Assembly (NCBI GenBank): GCA_028671895.1
Contig: JAPMAC010000221.1
Span: 9,424,001 to 9,488,000, forward strand
Reading direction: 5' to 3'
DNA: 64,000 bases
Source of the DNA: Oenanthe sinensis
Lineage: Eukaryota > Streptophyta > Magnoliopsida > Apiales > Apiaceae
Positions 13,201-24,023 of the stretch are shown here, one piece after another. Within the stretch, counting starts at the first letter, position 1; every line of letters begins with the position of its first letter. The notes below the pieces were generated by a model. The model was not told where the DNA came from. It saw nothing but the letters and a program-made list of their open reading frames with translations, and made no database searches. A program made the translations under genes and the position numbers.

Positions 13201-14947
13201 CTTGGTACATAGTGCCAATGCACTAATCACGTAGATCTAAGTTTCCTCGTAACAGAGAGGAATGCATAAAATATTTCATCTGTCATTATTTCTCTTCATA
13301 ATATTAATTAATTCAGGCTAGCTTGCTGGAACTTTAGTCTATTTGCTGAAAATTAAGTTAAACCTCTGCAACTAAATGACAAATCCTGACTATATATTAG
13401 TACCAGCCAAGTTAGCCAGCTAAAGCATCTTTTTGTAATCTTTAAACACTATATTTTCAGGAAAATTTGGAGGCCCTGGATGATGGTTACGAAGCTGATG
13501 TAATTGGCGAGTCAACACCTGATGCCCTTGTTAATGAATTTGTATGTTTTTTTAATTTCAACTTCTTTCTGGTACGTAAGCAGTAATTTATATATTAATA
13601 TTTGGGAGTAAAGTGGGTCATCATCATGCATACTGAATCACTCACCTATGTCAATATCCCAGCTTGCTCATTGTATATACTCCTTTGACATTAGTTACTG
13701 TAATTGGTGAGAACTCATTCTTGACGATATACTAGTATGCATACGTCAGTTGGATGCTCCTACCAATGTCTAGGGGTGGCAATTGCAGATCATGGGCCGG
13801 GTTTGTGTCCGATCACCAACAAAAGTTTAAAAGTTTGTGTCAACCCAAACTTGAATGGACCTTTTTGACTTGAAATACACCACCCAAATTGACCTGAACA
13901 ATCCGATTTGACAAATGGCCTATTAATCTGAAATAAATGATCAGAACGGTAAATGACTTGCTTACTTATATCTTAAAATTGAAAATATAAAGAATTAAGG
14001 AGTGCCCAGGCGGTGACAGTGCTAGAAGAGGTCTAGAGTTTGATTTTGGCTATCACTTTACATATTAAATAACTTTATGAGATGTCGCGTTTGTTTCAAT
14101 GTCCTGGACATTCAACATTTTTAAATAAAAGTGCCTTTATTAACGTGGGTTTTACAATTGTAAATTGTAATAAATTCTCTATTTCTAAATCTTTAATTAG
14201 AAACTCTTATTTTTTCTTAAACATGTCACTTTTACTTTTTAAACTGAATTTACATGCGCATATAGAACTATAATATATAAATGATGTGCACAATAATAAG
14301 AAGAACTCGCCAGGTAAAGGGTGATCTTAGCTAGAAATTTGGATTGCTTAATGGCTTATGGTATCTGGACAAAGTTTTGAGTTGGTGGTGACGGGGCCGT
14401 ACTACTTTTGATCTTTGTGTTAGTATGAAAAGTATCGTGTAAATTTTAAAGTTGTTAACTGGATCATTTAGCAGGGACTTTGTTTTGCTAATCCATATAG
14501 TACGATCCCTTTTTTTCTGCTAATTCATATAGAAGAGACCTTTTTTTTGTTAATTTATATAGCAGGGGCTTCTACTTTTATTTCCGTAGGAATGTACAAT
14601 ATTGACTCACTTACGATTGCAGATTAAAGGTGAGAAGGAACTTCTTGATAAAATTTTGAGCACAGAAATCAATATTTTCCGGTCAATCAGAGATGGGACT
14701 GCAGTTATGCAGCATATGGAAGATTTTTATTACATTACTCTGCTGGAGGTAATCACAGGTTTACATCATTACTGTGCTTTAATTGCCGTTCACTGACTAA
14801 AAAGTAAATCACTAACTGAGTGTCTTTTGGACCGAATGTTTTTTCTTCCCCTCCCCTTTCTGGAAAACCAAACAGCATGTGAGGTCAAATTACCAGACTG
14901 TTGCAAGATCAAAACCAAGTGAAGAAGGTAAGACATCAATTAGTTAA
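894..14947 (+). CDS. C2-domain and class 3 lipase protein, HIL1-like (5' partial)
   Basis: Spliced gene. Exons placed from GT..AG borders and reading frame: 894-961, 1650-1722, 2819-2900, 3292-3356, 6477-7592, 7747-7809, 7886-7932, 8829-8874, 9007-9086, 9745-9858, 10486-10567, 12928-13053, 13461-13541, 14623-14748, 14876-14947 (stop TAA 14945). Exons 1-4 give the second half of a C2 domain (GTSDPYVVIQLE, WNEELTLNIKLP, AAWDANLVTPHKRMGNAEI). The long fifth exon is a family linker ending in SAMEAWALLATSLGH. The lipase fold follows: FRGTEQ, nucleophile elbow GHSLGGALA (catalytic Ser, exon 10), FGSPRVGN, NRRDIIPTIP (probable catalytic Asp) and GYCHVAQPIYL (candidate catalytic His). This order matches Arabidopsis At4g13550/HIL1, known as a heat-induced monogalactosyldiacylglycerol lipase of chloroplasts; that role is inferred by family. 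No frameshift or internal stop seen. The last exon could instead splice at GAAG|gtaag (14927), giving another C-terminus. Confidence 0.88.
3565..3625. repeat. fragment of foldback repeat family (intron)
   Basis: Sequence around TCCATGTTGGACACTTTC and AGCGGAGTCCGAGTAACAAAG repeats almost exactly the right end of the element at 4310-4512. It is therefore a partial second copy in the same intron. Confidence 0.5.
4310..4512. mobile_element. small foldback (MITE-like) element in intron
   Basis: The left end (TTATGTTACCCGGACTCTTC) and the right end (CGGAGTCTGAGGAACAAAG) are imperfect inverted repeats of each other. The interior repeats GGACAC and GAGTCCGA-type words. Similar 'pressed-flower' repeats with a CGGACTC core are common in asterid introns (from general knowledge). 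No coding capacity. Confidence 0.5.
5602..6120. mobile_element. non-autonomous DNA element with ~110-bp inverted ends
   Basis: The left arm, starting AAAATATGTTTGGCTTTTAT and running through AAACCACTAAAATGCAC, is the inverted match of the right arm, from GTGCATTTTAGTGGTTT to AAACCCAAATATATTTT. Only a handful of mismatches occur over roughly 110 bp. There is no ORF. Long inverted ends suggest a Mutator-like or other foldback MITE. I could not define a clean target duplication. Confidence 0.75.
6915..7076 (+). repeat. in-frame 81-bp tandem duplication in lipase exon 5
   Basis: Two adjacent 27-codon units (6915-6995 and 6996-7076) encode near-identical segments containing VNENV(V/I)QKLG and IPENMKWD. 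They differ at a few third positions and residues. The unit contains the family's conserved VVQKLGLP motif, so the motif is present twice. The frame is kept, so the protein is longer by one unit rather than broken. Confidence 0.9.
9355..9545 (+). mobile_element. tRNA-derived SINE in intron
   Basis: A TGGTTAGGTTCC-like A box region is followed by GGGTTCAACTCC, which fits a pol III B box. A tail with GTACATCCTACCCTTCCCAG and CCGCTCTAAGTGGGAT follows, the pattern seen in plant Au-like SINEs. It lies in the intron between exons 9 and 10. Confidence 0.65.
10205..10247. repeat. (CT)n(CA)n compound microsatellite
   Basis: An uninterrupted CT run passes directly into a CA run inside the intron between exons 10 and 11. 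Confidence 0.95.
10711..11228. mobile_element. foldback MITE, about 518 bp, in intron
   Basis: The left end GTAACATCCCAGTCTCACAT and the right end ATGTGGGACTGGGGTGTTAC are inverted repeats. The match continues inward through CAACAAATCATAATTCTTTG and its inverse. The interior has a short direct duplication (CCCAGTAACTTAAAATGCAAC-like, near 11020 and 11085). Non-coding. Confidence 0.75.
11285..11460. repeat. SINE-like dispersed repeat, copy 2
   Basis: Same block order as 110-270, with the better-preserved core CATGTACGCAGCCTTGCCC and ATAGCAAGTAGACACTTG. Lies in the intron before exon 12. Confidence 0.45.
14462..14580. repeat. three-copy tandem repeat of about 42 bp
   Basis: Units contain GCTAAT(C/T)CATATAG, a purine-rich spacer and a T run, repeated three times with divergence. 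Lies in the intron before exon 14. Confidence 0.55.
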
Positions 14948-16490
14948 TGCTGCTTATTTGACAAAATTTATCCGGATATTCATATTCAAGCTTGTATTGT
15001 TTGTAAATTACTGTAAAAATAAACTCGATAAGCTTGAGTCAACATACACTTGTATATATATAAAAAATTATCAATTTAAAACATACATATTATTACATTA
15101 ATAGCAAACAAGTAACCCTTTTTTTCGGTTCCTTTTTTAAGCCCATATTTCTTTTGATATATAGAATAATGTTCTCCTCGTTCATCTCATTTAATTGTCA
15201 TTATAAGGTCAAGTGAGTCCAATGATTCTTGCTGCAGTCTGCAGATGTTGAATTTGTTGCACTAAGTTGGCTTTATTCATTGGCTGAATTTAAATTTATG
15301 CAAGTGGTTTCAAATTTAGCAATTTATAAGATCTTTGCTACTGTTGTAGTAACCGAGTGAGCACATAAAGATTAAAACTTTTATGACAAAGTTTATTCAA
15401 ATTATGATAGACTAACTTACCGCTGTAAAACTATAATAGACTGAATTAGGTGCAATTGTTTATCTGACGTTACTGTACCTACATCAGAAACAGAAACCAT
15501 AGAAATTTGTTTACAATGATAAAAATTGAGATTAGGTAGTAGAGAGGGGGGAGAAAGAATGCGTAGAGGGAAGAGAGAAAGAATGCTGTTGTTTTTCTTT
15601 TCTAAATGCATTTCATTTACTTTACATTGAAAAAATATACGAGGAAAAATGTCGAAAATTTTGGAACAGGTATCGGTTCGGGAACAAAATCCAAATTCAT
15701 ATCCAATTTTTTAATTTAAAATTAATCCAAATTTAAAATTTGAAATTCGATAAAATCTTTTGGGATCGTAGCAAATCGAAACAAATTATTTCACCATCTC
15801 ATTTAGTAAATTATTTCACCATCTCTATCAGTAAATATCACTTGCTATATTTTATAGGATGAGTAAAAGGCTTTTTTATTTGAAAGAGGCTAAATTTAAG
15901 AGGTGTATTAATTTTAAAAAATATCAATAAATTCAAACATCCAACAAAGTAGAGAGAAATATATATTGATGAAATTTTAAGAGAAATGAGAGGGGTCAAA
16001 TTTGTAATAAAATACACACATACTGGTATGCATTTAGATGATGATTTTCAACTGACTCGATAAAAGTTGGATTTAATACACATGCAGAGTGTAGACAAAT
16101 TTTAGGCACCGTCACATGCTTTAGCCAAACTGTACAAAGACGGGCTATTTTCAGAACACAACCATGGGTTTTAGCAGTGTGCTATTTTGTTGTGTCTGTT
16201 AGTACTGTCCTTTTGGGGAACTGCAAAATTTATCACCAAAGCATTGGATTCTATTAGGGGACATTTATGGTTACAAGGATGTGTCCTAATGCCCCTCGGA
16301 GCATCTTTAATCTTTAATGCATGCATGAGTCCAAATTCATAATTTTTGGAATCTTATTATGTGTCACATAAATAAAAGTTAGTTTCATGGAAAAATTAGA
16401 TAATTTCTTCCGATGCAGGAGCTCAAGTTCATTATTTAAAATCATTACATTTTACATAAATTAATTATTATTGTGCATGCTGGATTGCTT
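14948..16490. other. intergenic, no gene seen
   Basis: This region lies between the lipase stop codon and the Harbinger remnant. It holds AT-rich DNA and a short direct duplication (TTATTTCACCATCTC at about 15787 and 15815). I see no supported coding region; a reverse-strand ORF at 15417-15611 has no family features. Confidence 0.6.
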
Positions 16491-16494
16491 ACTT

Positions 16495-18070
16495 AGAGTA
16501 TCTCCGAGACTATTGCCTATACTTGCCCCCTAAAATATTCTTAAATAATGATTTCCTAAAATATAGGGAATCAAAAAACTATTTTACTCCAATGGTATTC
16601 CCTATATTAGTTCCCTATATTTTAAAAGTAATATTTAATTAGTATTTTGAATATGAAACTCTAACAACTATATTTTAACGGCTATAATTTCAACAGCTAT
16701 AATTACACGGATATATTCTAACATGTTATATATATATATATATATATATATAATATGTTTGTTAAAATTTCAATATACTATCACATCATACTTAAATTTA
16801 TCTCAGAATGTCGAATAATATACGAATTATTCATGAGTTGATGAATGCGGAAGAAGAAGAAACTCAAGCGCTACTAACAATCACTGATGCTGCTTATCAA
16901 TATCATCAACACCATAGAGTAAATGTGGTATCACGTCATGGTGGATCAGTAATGAATCACCGTGTGTTTAATCGAAATAGAGAAGAAGGTCATGTTCGAC
17001 TTTATCAGTATTACTTTTCTGATACTCCTACATATCCGGATAAAACTTTTCGTAAAAGATTTTGGATGTGTCGATCATTATTTCTTCGAATACAAGAAGC
17101 AATTACAGTTCATGATGGTTATTTTACTCAAAGAAATGATGTTGTAGGAATTGGTGGATTATCATCTCTACAGAAGATGACAGTTGCACTAAGAATGCTT
17201 GCATATGGAACCCCCGCTGATGCCATTGATGATTATGTAAAGATTGGCAAAATCATGGTAATAGAGAGTTTGAGAAGATTTGTTAAAGTAATTGTCGAAA
17301 TATTTAGCGAAGAATATATGAGACGGCCAAATACGGCTAAATTGTTGGTCGAAAATAACCGTTGTATTGATTGTATGCATTGGAAGTGGAAAAATTGTCC
17401 ATTTGCATGACAAGGTATGTTTATTGGTCATGTTCGTGAACCCACTATTATCTTAGAAGCAATAACTTCAAAAGATCTCTGAATTTGACATGCATTTTTT
17501 GGATTACCTGGATCATTAAATGATATTAATGTGTTAGCTTGATCCAATCTATTTGAACAATTAGCAGAAGGTCGTGGATTAGAAGTGATATATACTATTA
17601 ATGGACACAAATATAATATGGGTTATTATCTCGCTGATGATATATATCCTTCTTGACCTATATTTGTTAAAACTATTACATCCCCTTAAGAAAAGGAAAA
17701 AAGTATTTTGCAGCTGCACAAGAAGCTCCTAGAAAAGATGTTAAGAGGGCTTTTAGAGTGTTGCAAGCTCGATTTGCATTGATATGTGGACCATCACGTT
17801 TTTGGGATGTCGACAGAATGAAATATATTATGACTGCTTGTATATTTTTACACAATATGATTGTCGAAGATGAGAGCGAATTGCATTTTTTGAATGAAAA
17901 TTATAATTTAGATGAATCTCTACCTTTCAGGGATTTTAGAGAATTTATGTAGGTGCATCAACAAATTCGGAATAAATAGACTCATGTTCGGTTGCAAAAT
18001 GATCTTGTTGAAAATCTTTGGGAGATTTATAGTGCAAAACAAATAAAAAAAGAGGAAAGTTGCTCTACTT
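16495..18070 (+). pseudogene. decayed PIF/Harbinger transposase (ALP1/HARBI1-like)
   Basis: The left end at about 16495 (GAGTATCTCCGAGAC, preceded by TTA) resembles a PIF inverted terminus. From ATG 16808 an open frame of 200 codons runs to 17410 with the family pattern: YFSDTPTYPDKTFRKRFWMC, LQKMTVALRMLAYG and CIDCMHWKWKNCP, the start of the DDE nuclease. The frame then continues with stops through GHVREPTIILEA, HAFFGLPGSLNDINVL, YTINGHKYNMGYYLAD, FVKTI, KDVKRAF, LQARFA and MTACIFLHNMIVEDE. At least four stops fall where the family has Trp (TGG to TGA), others where Arg or Gln is expected, and there is a frameshift near 17690. A non-functional copy. No right terminus was found. Confidence 0.85.
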
Positions 18071-18837
18071 AGCCTGATGATCCAATTGTGCTCTGGCGGT
18101 ATTTCTCTCTCCCTCCCATGTGCATAAAAAAAGTTACATTTTTCAGGATAAGAGTCGGCTTCGCGGTTTTATTGTCATACACAAATTTTTAATAAACAGG
18201 TAATGGCTATTTAGAAAATTCTTTAATTTCATAAATAATCTTCATTTTAAAATATATGTCGTTTAATTTTTTTGACCACTTATTTTTTAAATGCACTGAT
18301 CATATAATTTAAATTATTATTTTTAATATTGTTTTGTGAATGAATTTAATATTAAAAATATCCTTTTTTTTAATATATATATATATACTATATTATTAAA
18401 GCCGAAACATTAAAAATTTGGTAGTTTCGGTATCTGGGCCGGATAATTATTATCGAACCTAATTTTTAAAAATTAATAACCTAACTAAAATAAATCTCAA
18501 ATTAATCTTCTAACTAATACTCATCTTTAAACAAAACACACAAATATACGTTAATCTTCTAATTAAAACACATCTCACATTAATCCCCTGAATAATACAC
18601 ATCTCTAAATTAAAATCACAAATATTATCTTATTAAAATACAAATACAAAAGTATATGAAAAATTATATAAATAAATATATATATATAATATTAAATAAA
18701 GTTTAAACTATTAATATAAAAATTAAATTCAAATTATATAAAGAAAATATTAAAATAAATATTATTTAAAATATTAAAACAATTTTATCCGTATATGTCA
18801 AGTGAAATAAGCTAGTATATATATATATATATATATA
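18071..18837. other. AT-rich intergenic DNA
   Basis: TA microsatellites (about 18378-18390 and 18815-18837) and low-complexity AT sequence, with a short AAACACATCTC-type repeat near 18525-18605. No gene seen. The second TA run is the insertion site of element A. Confidence 0.6.
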
Positions 18838-19320
18838 GGGAGCTACTCTAGTGAGAACATATTAAAATTAGAACTTAGAACCAATTAAACTCAATATTTA
18901 AAACCCAACCCAGTATTTTAAAAAACCCAGCCCAACTCAATATTTTAAAAAGAGGGATACAAAAATAAAAACAGTCACACAACTTTAACTCTCCCGCTTC
19001 AATATCATCAAACTCACTTCATCAAACCCACTTCAACAAACATTCATTAAATATTCGCTCAAAACCGACTCGAATTACTAATCGTAAGTTTGTAATCTTC
19101 AAATTTAGACTCAAATTAAAGATTTTATGTATATATTCGATTGCATGTTATTTGATGATTCAATCACTATTTTCATACTTGTAATCATCAGTTTTTGATT
19201 CGAATCAACAAGTTTATGTATATAAAAACACATTCTATGTTGTTTACACTTGAATTGTTGATTTGATGTTTGAAATCCTGTTGTTTGGACTAGCATCGTG
19301 TAATTATACATATATTTTAT

Positions 19321-20003
19321 AGTTGCGTAGTACAAATTAGGGTTCTATGCTTTTGAACACTTTAAAAACTGATTTCGATTATGCAATACTCTTGTTTGGA
19401 CTGGAATTGCGTAATTTAAGCATAAATTTTGCAGTTGCGTAGTAGAAATTAGGGTTCTATGCTCTTGAACACTTTAAAAGATGATTTCGATTGTGCAACA
19501 CTCTTGTTTAGACTGGAATCGCCTGATTTAACCATATATTTGGCAATCGCGTAGTAGATATTATGGTTCTTTGATGTTGAACACTTTAAAAACTAATTTC
19601 GAATGTGCAATACTCTTGTTTAGACTAGAAACACATAATTTAAGCATATAATTTGTAGTTGCGCAGTAGATATTAAGTTTCTTTGCTATTGAATACTTTA
19701 AAAATTGATTTCAATTATGTAATACTCTTTTTTAGATTGGAATCGTCTAATTTAAGCATATATTTTGTACTTGTGCAGTAGATATTATGGTTCTTTGTTG
19801 TTAAACACTTTAAAAACTGATTCCGGATATATAATACTCTTGTTTAGATCGGAATGACCTAATTTAAGCATATATTTTGCACTTGCGCAGTAAATATTAT
19901 GGTTCTATGCTCTTGAACACTTTAAAAATTGATTTCGATTATGCAATACTCTTGTTGGACTGAAATAGCGTAATTTATTCATATATTTTACAGTTGCGTA
20001 GTA
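19321..20003. repeat. 112-bp tandem array, six units
   Basis: Unit starts (AGTTGCGTAGTA or variants) fall at 19321, 19433, 19545, 19657, 19769, 19881 and 19992, a spacing of 112 bp (last 111). Each unit contains GGTTCT(A/T)TGC, GAACACTTTAAAA, GATTTCGATT, AATACTCTTGTTTAGACT and TAATTTAAGCATA. Divergence between units suggests it is not very recent. Confidence 0.9.
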
Positions 20004-21137
20004 GAAAATAGGGAAATTCTAGTCTATATTGTCAATAAATTAGTTTTGGGAAGTATGATATATTTTATCTGGCAGGAGAGGAATCTCAGAGAGTTTTTAA
20101 ATCTCAAAACAAGTCGACAGCTCAAGTCAATGCTCTAATTGAAGAAGTATTGAAGTATAAGATCATGGGATTGAAAATCAAGTATAACAGTCGAGTTTGT
20201 AATTTGTTATAAATGTGAAATGTGTCTTATGAGTTGCCTTCAAATCAAAATAATGTTTAGATATACGTGTAGGTTGATTCTTACTTTTTCTGGAGTTTCA
20301 AACCTGAATAATTTTTGTAGAAATTGGAGGATGGAGAGACCAGAATTGCAAAAGAACTGGCTATTTACGCAAATGATGCAACACTTGGGTGTTTTGAGTA
20401 GACTTGGTGTTGCAGGAAGATATAAGTTTTGAGATCCGGGTGGCTTGCTGCTGCTGCGTTCTTTAGGTCCAGACTTATTTTTTGGCTTTGATGAATTCTT
20501 GCTTGGAAGTCATGCCAGAAGCAGTAGTAGATTGTAGGCTATGCTCGTGTGATAAATAATGCATATGCAAGACTCTGGTGGAGGATTTACTAATCCAAAT
20601 TCTACTCATCATGCTAGATGGTGTATTGCATTAGTGGAAGTGGCCTAGAAGAGCTGTTATATTGCTTATATTGAGGTTTGATGAGTTTATTTATGGAGGT
20701 GGATATTTGGTATTGCAGCTATAAGGAGTAAATGTGGGATTTTAAATGTCTGTGAGGTCTGGGGCTGTAGGGATTTCTGTGGAATTTATGTGTCTTGTTG
20801 CAGTACTACTATGAATTTTACCTGCCATTATTGTGCTGAGAATTTAATTTTTATACACGGTTAGGATGCTAGGAGATCTGATTTGGGAGCTAAAATGCAG
20901 CTGAAATTAAATGAGTGCTGGGAAAATATGGAGTTGAAACAAGATCTGAAAACCAAGATTTATTTATCTAACTATTTATTACATTTTGCATGTCTTCTCC
21001 CAGTTTGCAGAACTTCTAGTTTTGGGTATTAGAAGCTCAGAACAGATGTGATGAGCATGGAATGCAAGTACAAACATATACAAGCTATATTAATCATGTT
21101 AAAGATTGGATATTTTTGTTTGTAGATTCTTTATTTA
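20004..21137. other. interior of element A, unassigned
   Basis: The reading potential is weak. A short stretch near 20320-20430 looks exon-like (ERPELQKNWLFTQMM) but has no recognisable family. It may be captured host DNA or chance. Confidence 0.3.
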
Positions 21138-21485
21138 CCTCAATTCCCAAATGAGGTAATTATTGTATGCATATGTAAACACTTAAATAATTAATTCATA
21201 CAAGAATCACTAATAAAATAAAACATAAATTTACCCACTTATTAACTGGATAACCAAATATCTGACTTGAATCACCAAAATTAATCTCTGCAGAAAAGAC
21301 ATGAGAATGATCAAGGTTTGCCAAATGAAGTTCAAGTGCCTCAATCCCTAAATGAGGTAATTATTTTATGCATGTTTAAACACTTAAAAAATAATTCACA
21401 CAATAATCACTAATAAAACAGAACATAAATTACCCACTTATTAACTGGATTACCAAAATTCTGACTTGAATCACCAATTTAATAT
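21138..21485. repeat. direct duplication of about 148 bp, 201 bp apart
   Basis: Copies start at 21138 and 21339 with CCTCAAT(T/C)CC(C/T)AAATGAGG. Both run through CACTAATAAAA, TTACCCACTTATTAACTGGA and CTGACTTGAATCACCAA. The copies also contain the AATCAC(T/C) words seen in the array at 22620-23140. Confidence 0.75.
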
Positions 21486-22619
21486 ATATTCTCATTTATT
21501 AACTGGATCACCACTTCTACTCATTAACTGGATCACCAAAATTCAGTTTTCTATAATTTTCTATCATTTATTTGTCGGTGCTACCCAACCACTTTAATTT
21601 TCTATAATTTGACAAGCATTTTTTTATATGAGAATTTATTGAGACTGTTAATTATGTAGTATTATTAATTTAATTTAATTTAATTTTGAAATTTACTATG
21701 ATCTTTGACACTTGCCGTAGAATATTCTTAAACTAAGTGAAACTAACACAATGTCCCTGGTTGTTGTACCCATCTTTCTAGTAATTTTTTACACAAGCAG
21801 GACAGAAACCCAGCTTGATCGACTGAGAACAAAGTACGCTAATGTTATTCTCATATCACATTTAAATGAAAAGAGGGATTTTGTTATCAACTAAGCAAAG
21901 AAACTCTACAACAAGATAACAAAGTGAGATTTGATGAGTATAGTGATCGCAACAAGCTCAAAGAAAAAAAGAGAAACACATCTCCTGGCATTGTTCTATT
22001 CCTGAAGAAATTCCTGAAGAAGACAATGTCCATGTTACCGACGCTGATTAATCATTACATAGATTGCTATTAATTCATCATTTAGTCTGTACATTGTGAT
22101 TAAATCCTACTTTAGACGCTATTAGTACGAATATGTGATTTGTTACTCGGATTGGTTAGTCATCCATTATTATATAAATTTGATGAAATCGATCATTTTA
22201 TAACAATTTTCATTTCGTTATCATTTAGATTGAATCCTAATTTAGACATTATTAGTACTAATCTGTGATTTCCTACTCTTTTTGGGTACTCATTTTCACT
22301 ATTATATAACTTTGATTACTTCATATTATATACATACATTCTGACTACTAACAGAATTTATCAAGAAGTAAACTTAAATAGATGAAACACTATATGAAAT
22401 GTATACATTAGTAATTATTTAAAAAAGGTTTGGGAATGGAACATTTTCACCGGCCAATATTACAAATAAAGTTTGGTATCTCACAAAGATAATTATCTAC
22501 ATTTATGGCAATTATCTTTTCCTTTTTTCATAAAATAAATTTTATAAACTAAACCAATAATAAAAAGAATACATAATACAAACCATGTTAGTTTAAAAAA
22601 GTTACATAGTGAGTAAAAA

Positions 22620-23140
22620 TTTATAATAAAATCCAATAACAACACATAGTGAATCACTAAAAAATATATAACAAATCACTAAAATTTCAACATCTCACTC
22701 AAAATCTGACAAAATCACTAAATTTTATATTGAATCACTAAAATATAAAATCCCAAACCCTAAACCCTAAATCCCAAACCCTAAATCTTAAACCTAAACC
22801 CTAAACCCTAAACCTAAATCTTAAACCCTACAACCCTAAACCTAAATCATAAACCATAAAACCTATTCCCTAAATCTCAAACCCTAAATTTTATGTGTAG
22901 TGAATCACTAAAAAATATAGTGAATCACTAAAAAAGTATATTGAATCACTAAAAATAGGTTAAATCACTAAAATTTGGATTAAATCACAAAATTTAAAAA
23001 GTGTATATATACGATATATATTAAAAATAAATATATACATGACATGCCACTAAAAATGTGTGAATCACTAAAGAACTCAAATAAATCACCAAAATATATA
23101 CAGAATCACTAAAATATGAAAGAGAATCACTAAAAAATTC
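22620..23140. repeat. dense GAATCACTAAAA motif array in element A
   Basis: The word AATCACTAAAA or a one-base variant recurs about fifteen times or more, in one orientation, at irregular spacing on both sides of a telomere-like stretch. It is not a fixed-period satellite. It ends about 100 bp before the FAR1-type remnant, on whose 3' side it lies. Confidence 0.8.
22755..22890. repeat. degenerate telomere-like repeats (CCCTAAA)
   Basis: AAACCCTAAACCCTAAAT and close variants recur many times, mixed with CTTAAACC and CCCAAACC forms. They match the plant telomere unit TTTAGGG read on the minus strand. The repeats are internal to the motif array of element A. Confidence 0.85.
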
Positions 23141-23240
23141 ATTAGAAATATACTCAAAATGTATTCATATATGATAGAGGCGGCTGAATCATTTATCATT
23201 TAAAACTTACAAAAAATATCACCTAATCAGTTAAGTTTAC

Positions 23241-23498
23241 TCAATCATCTGAATCAACCATAGATGCATCCACAATTAAAACTTCCTTTTTGCTTAGACA
23301 TGTTCTTCTATCATGGAAAACCGAAGAACACAATTTACACTTTCTAGGTCGCGTGTGTCCTTTCTTTATTGCTTTCTCCCTATGGTTGAAGAATTTCTTT
23401 AAACTAGATCCCTTATTTTTACATTGATTTGGAGCATGTATAGTAATTTGTTCAGTTGATTGTGGTCCCATCATTTCTTCTATGTGCACTTTCTTTAT
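23241..23498 (-). pseudogene. C-terminal remnant of a FAR1/FHY3-type protein
   Basis: Read on the minus strand from about residue 67 of a 151-codon frame: GPQSTEQITIHAPNQCKNKG, FFNHREKAIKKG and then a CCHC-like knuckle CKLC-x4-H-x4-C (CKLCSSVFHDRRTC), with the acidic end DSDD. FAR1-related plant proteins, derived from Mutator transposases, commonly end in KGSGKR-like sequence plus such a zinc knuckle. The DDE and SWIM parts are missing. The upstream part of the frame (23499-23696) is not family-like and is probably intron or junk. It may be the tail of the original transposase or a captured host gene. Confidence 0.55.
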
Positions 23499-24023
23499 CA
23501 TACCACTGCCATCACCAAGAAATAAATATATGACTGATAAAGGGGGCGATATAGACAAATGGAACATGTGTGCTAGGCAATAATATAAAAACTGAGAGAC
23601 CTTACAATATCCAAAATCTTTACACCCCAGTCCATGGTGGGCAAATATTCTTTTCTCAACTAAAATATTAACTAGTAGAATTTGTAAGGTATGCATACAA
23701 TAATGGAAATGAACGTTAAAGTAAGTTACCCTCTAGACGAATTATTTCATGATACTGATTTAGCTGGGTGTTTTTTCAAAGCAATCTAGTGAAACAAATG
23801 TCTCACTATATTTGAGAGCCGCAAGAACTTTGTGTTATTCTCCTAGTCTACAATATTTGGCCACTCTATTCTGATAGTCATACAAGTCGTTATACAAGAA
23901 GATTTCTCCACCATTGACTGATTTATATCCATAAAACTGTCCTGCACCCAAACACGACTTTAGCCATATCCCCCATCTTCATTATTATTCAGCTGAGTTC
24001 TAAACTTTTTAGTCCAAGAAAAT

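Noticed and set aside
19321..20003. Regular repeats considered as a CRISPR-like array
   Set aside because: Units are contiguous 112-bp tandem repeats without unique spacers, in a plant nuclear context.
22755..22890. True chromosome end
   Set aside because: Repeats are degenerate, short and flanked on both sides by transposon sequence.
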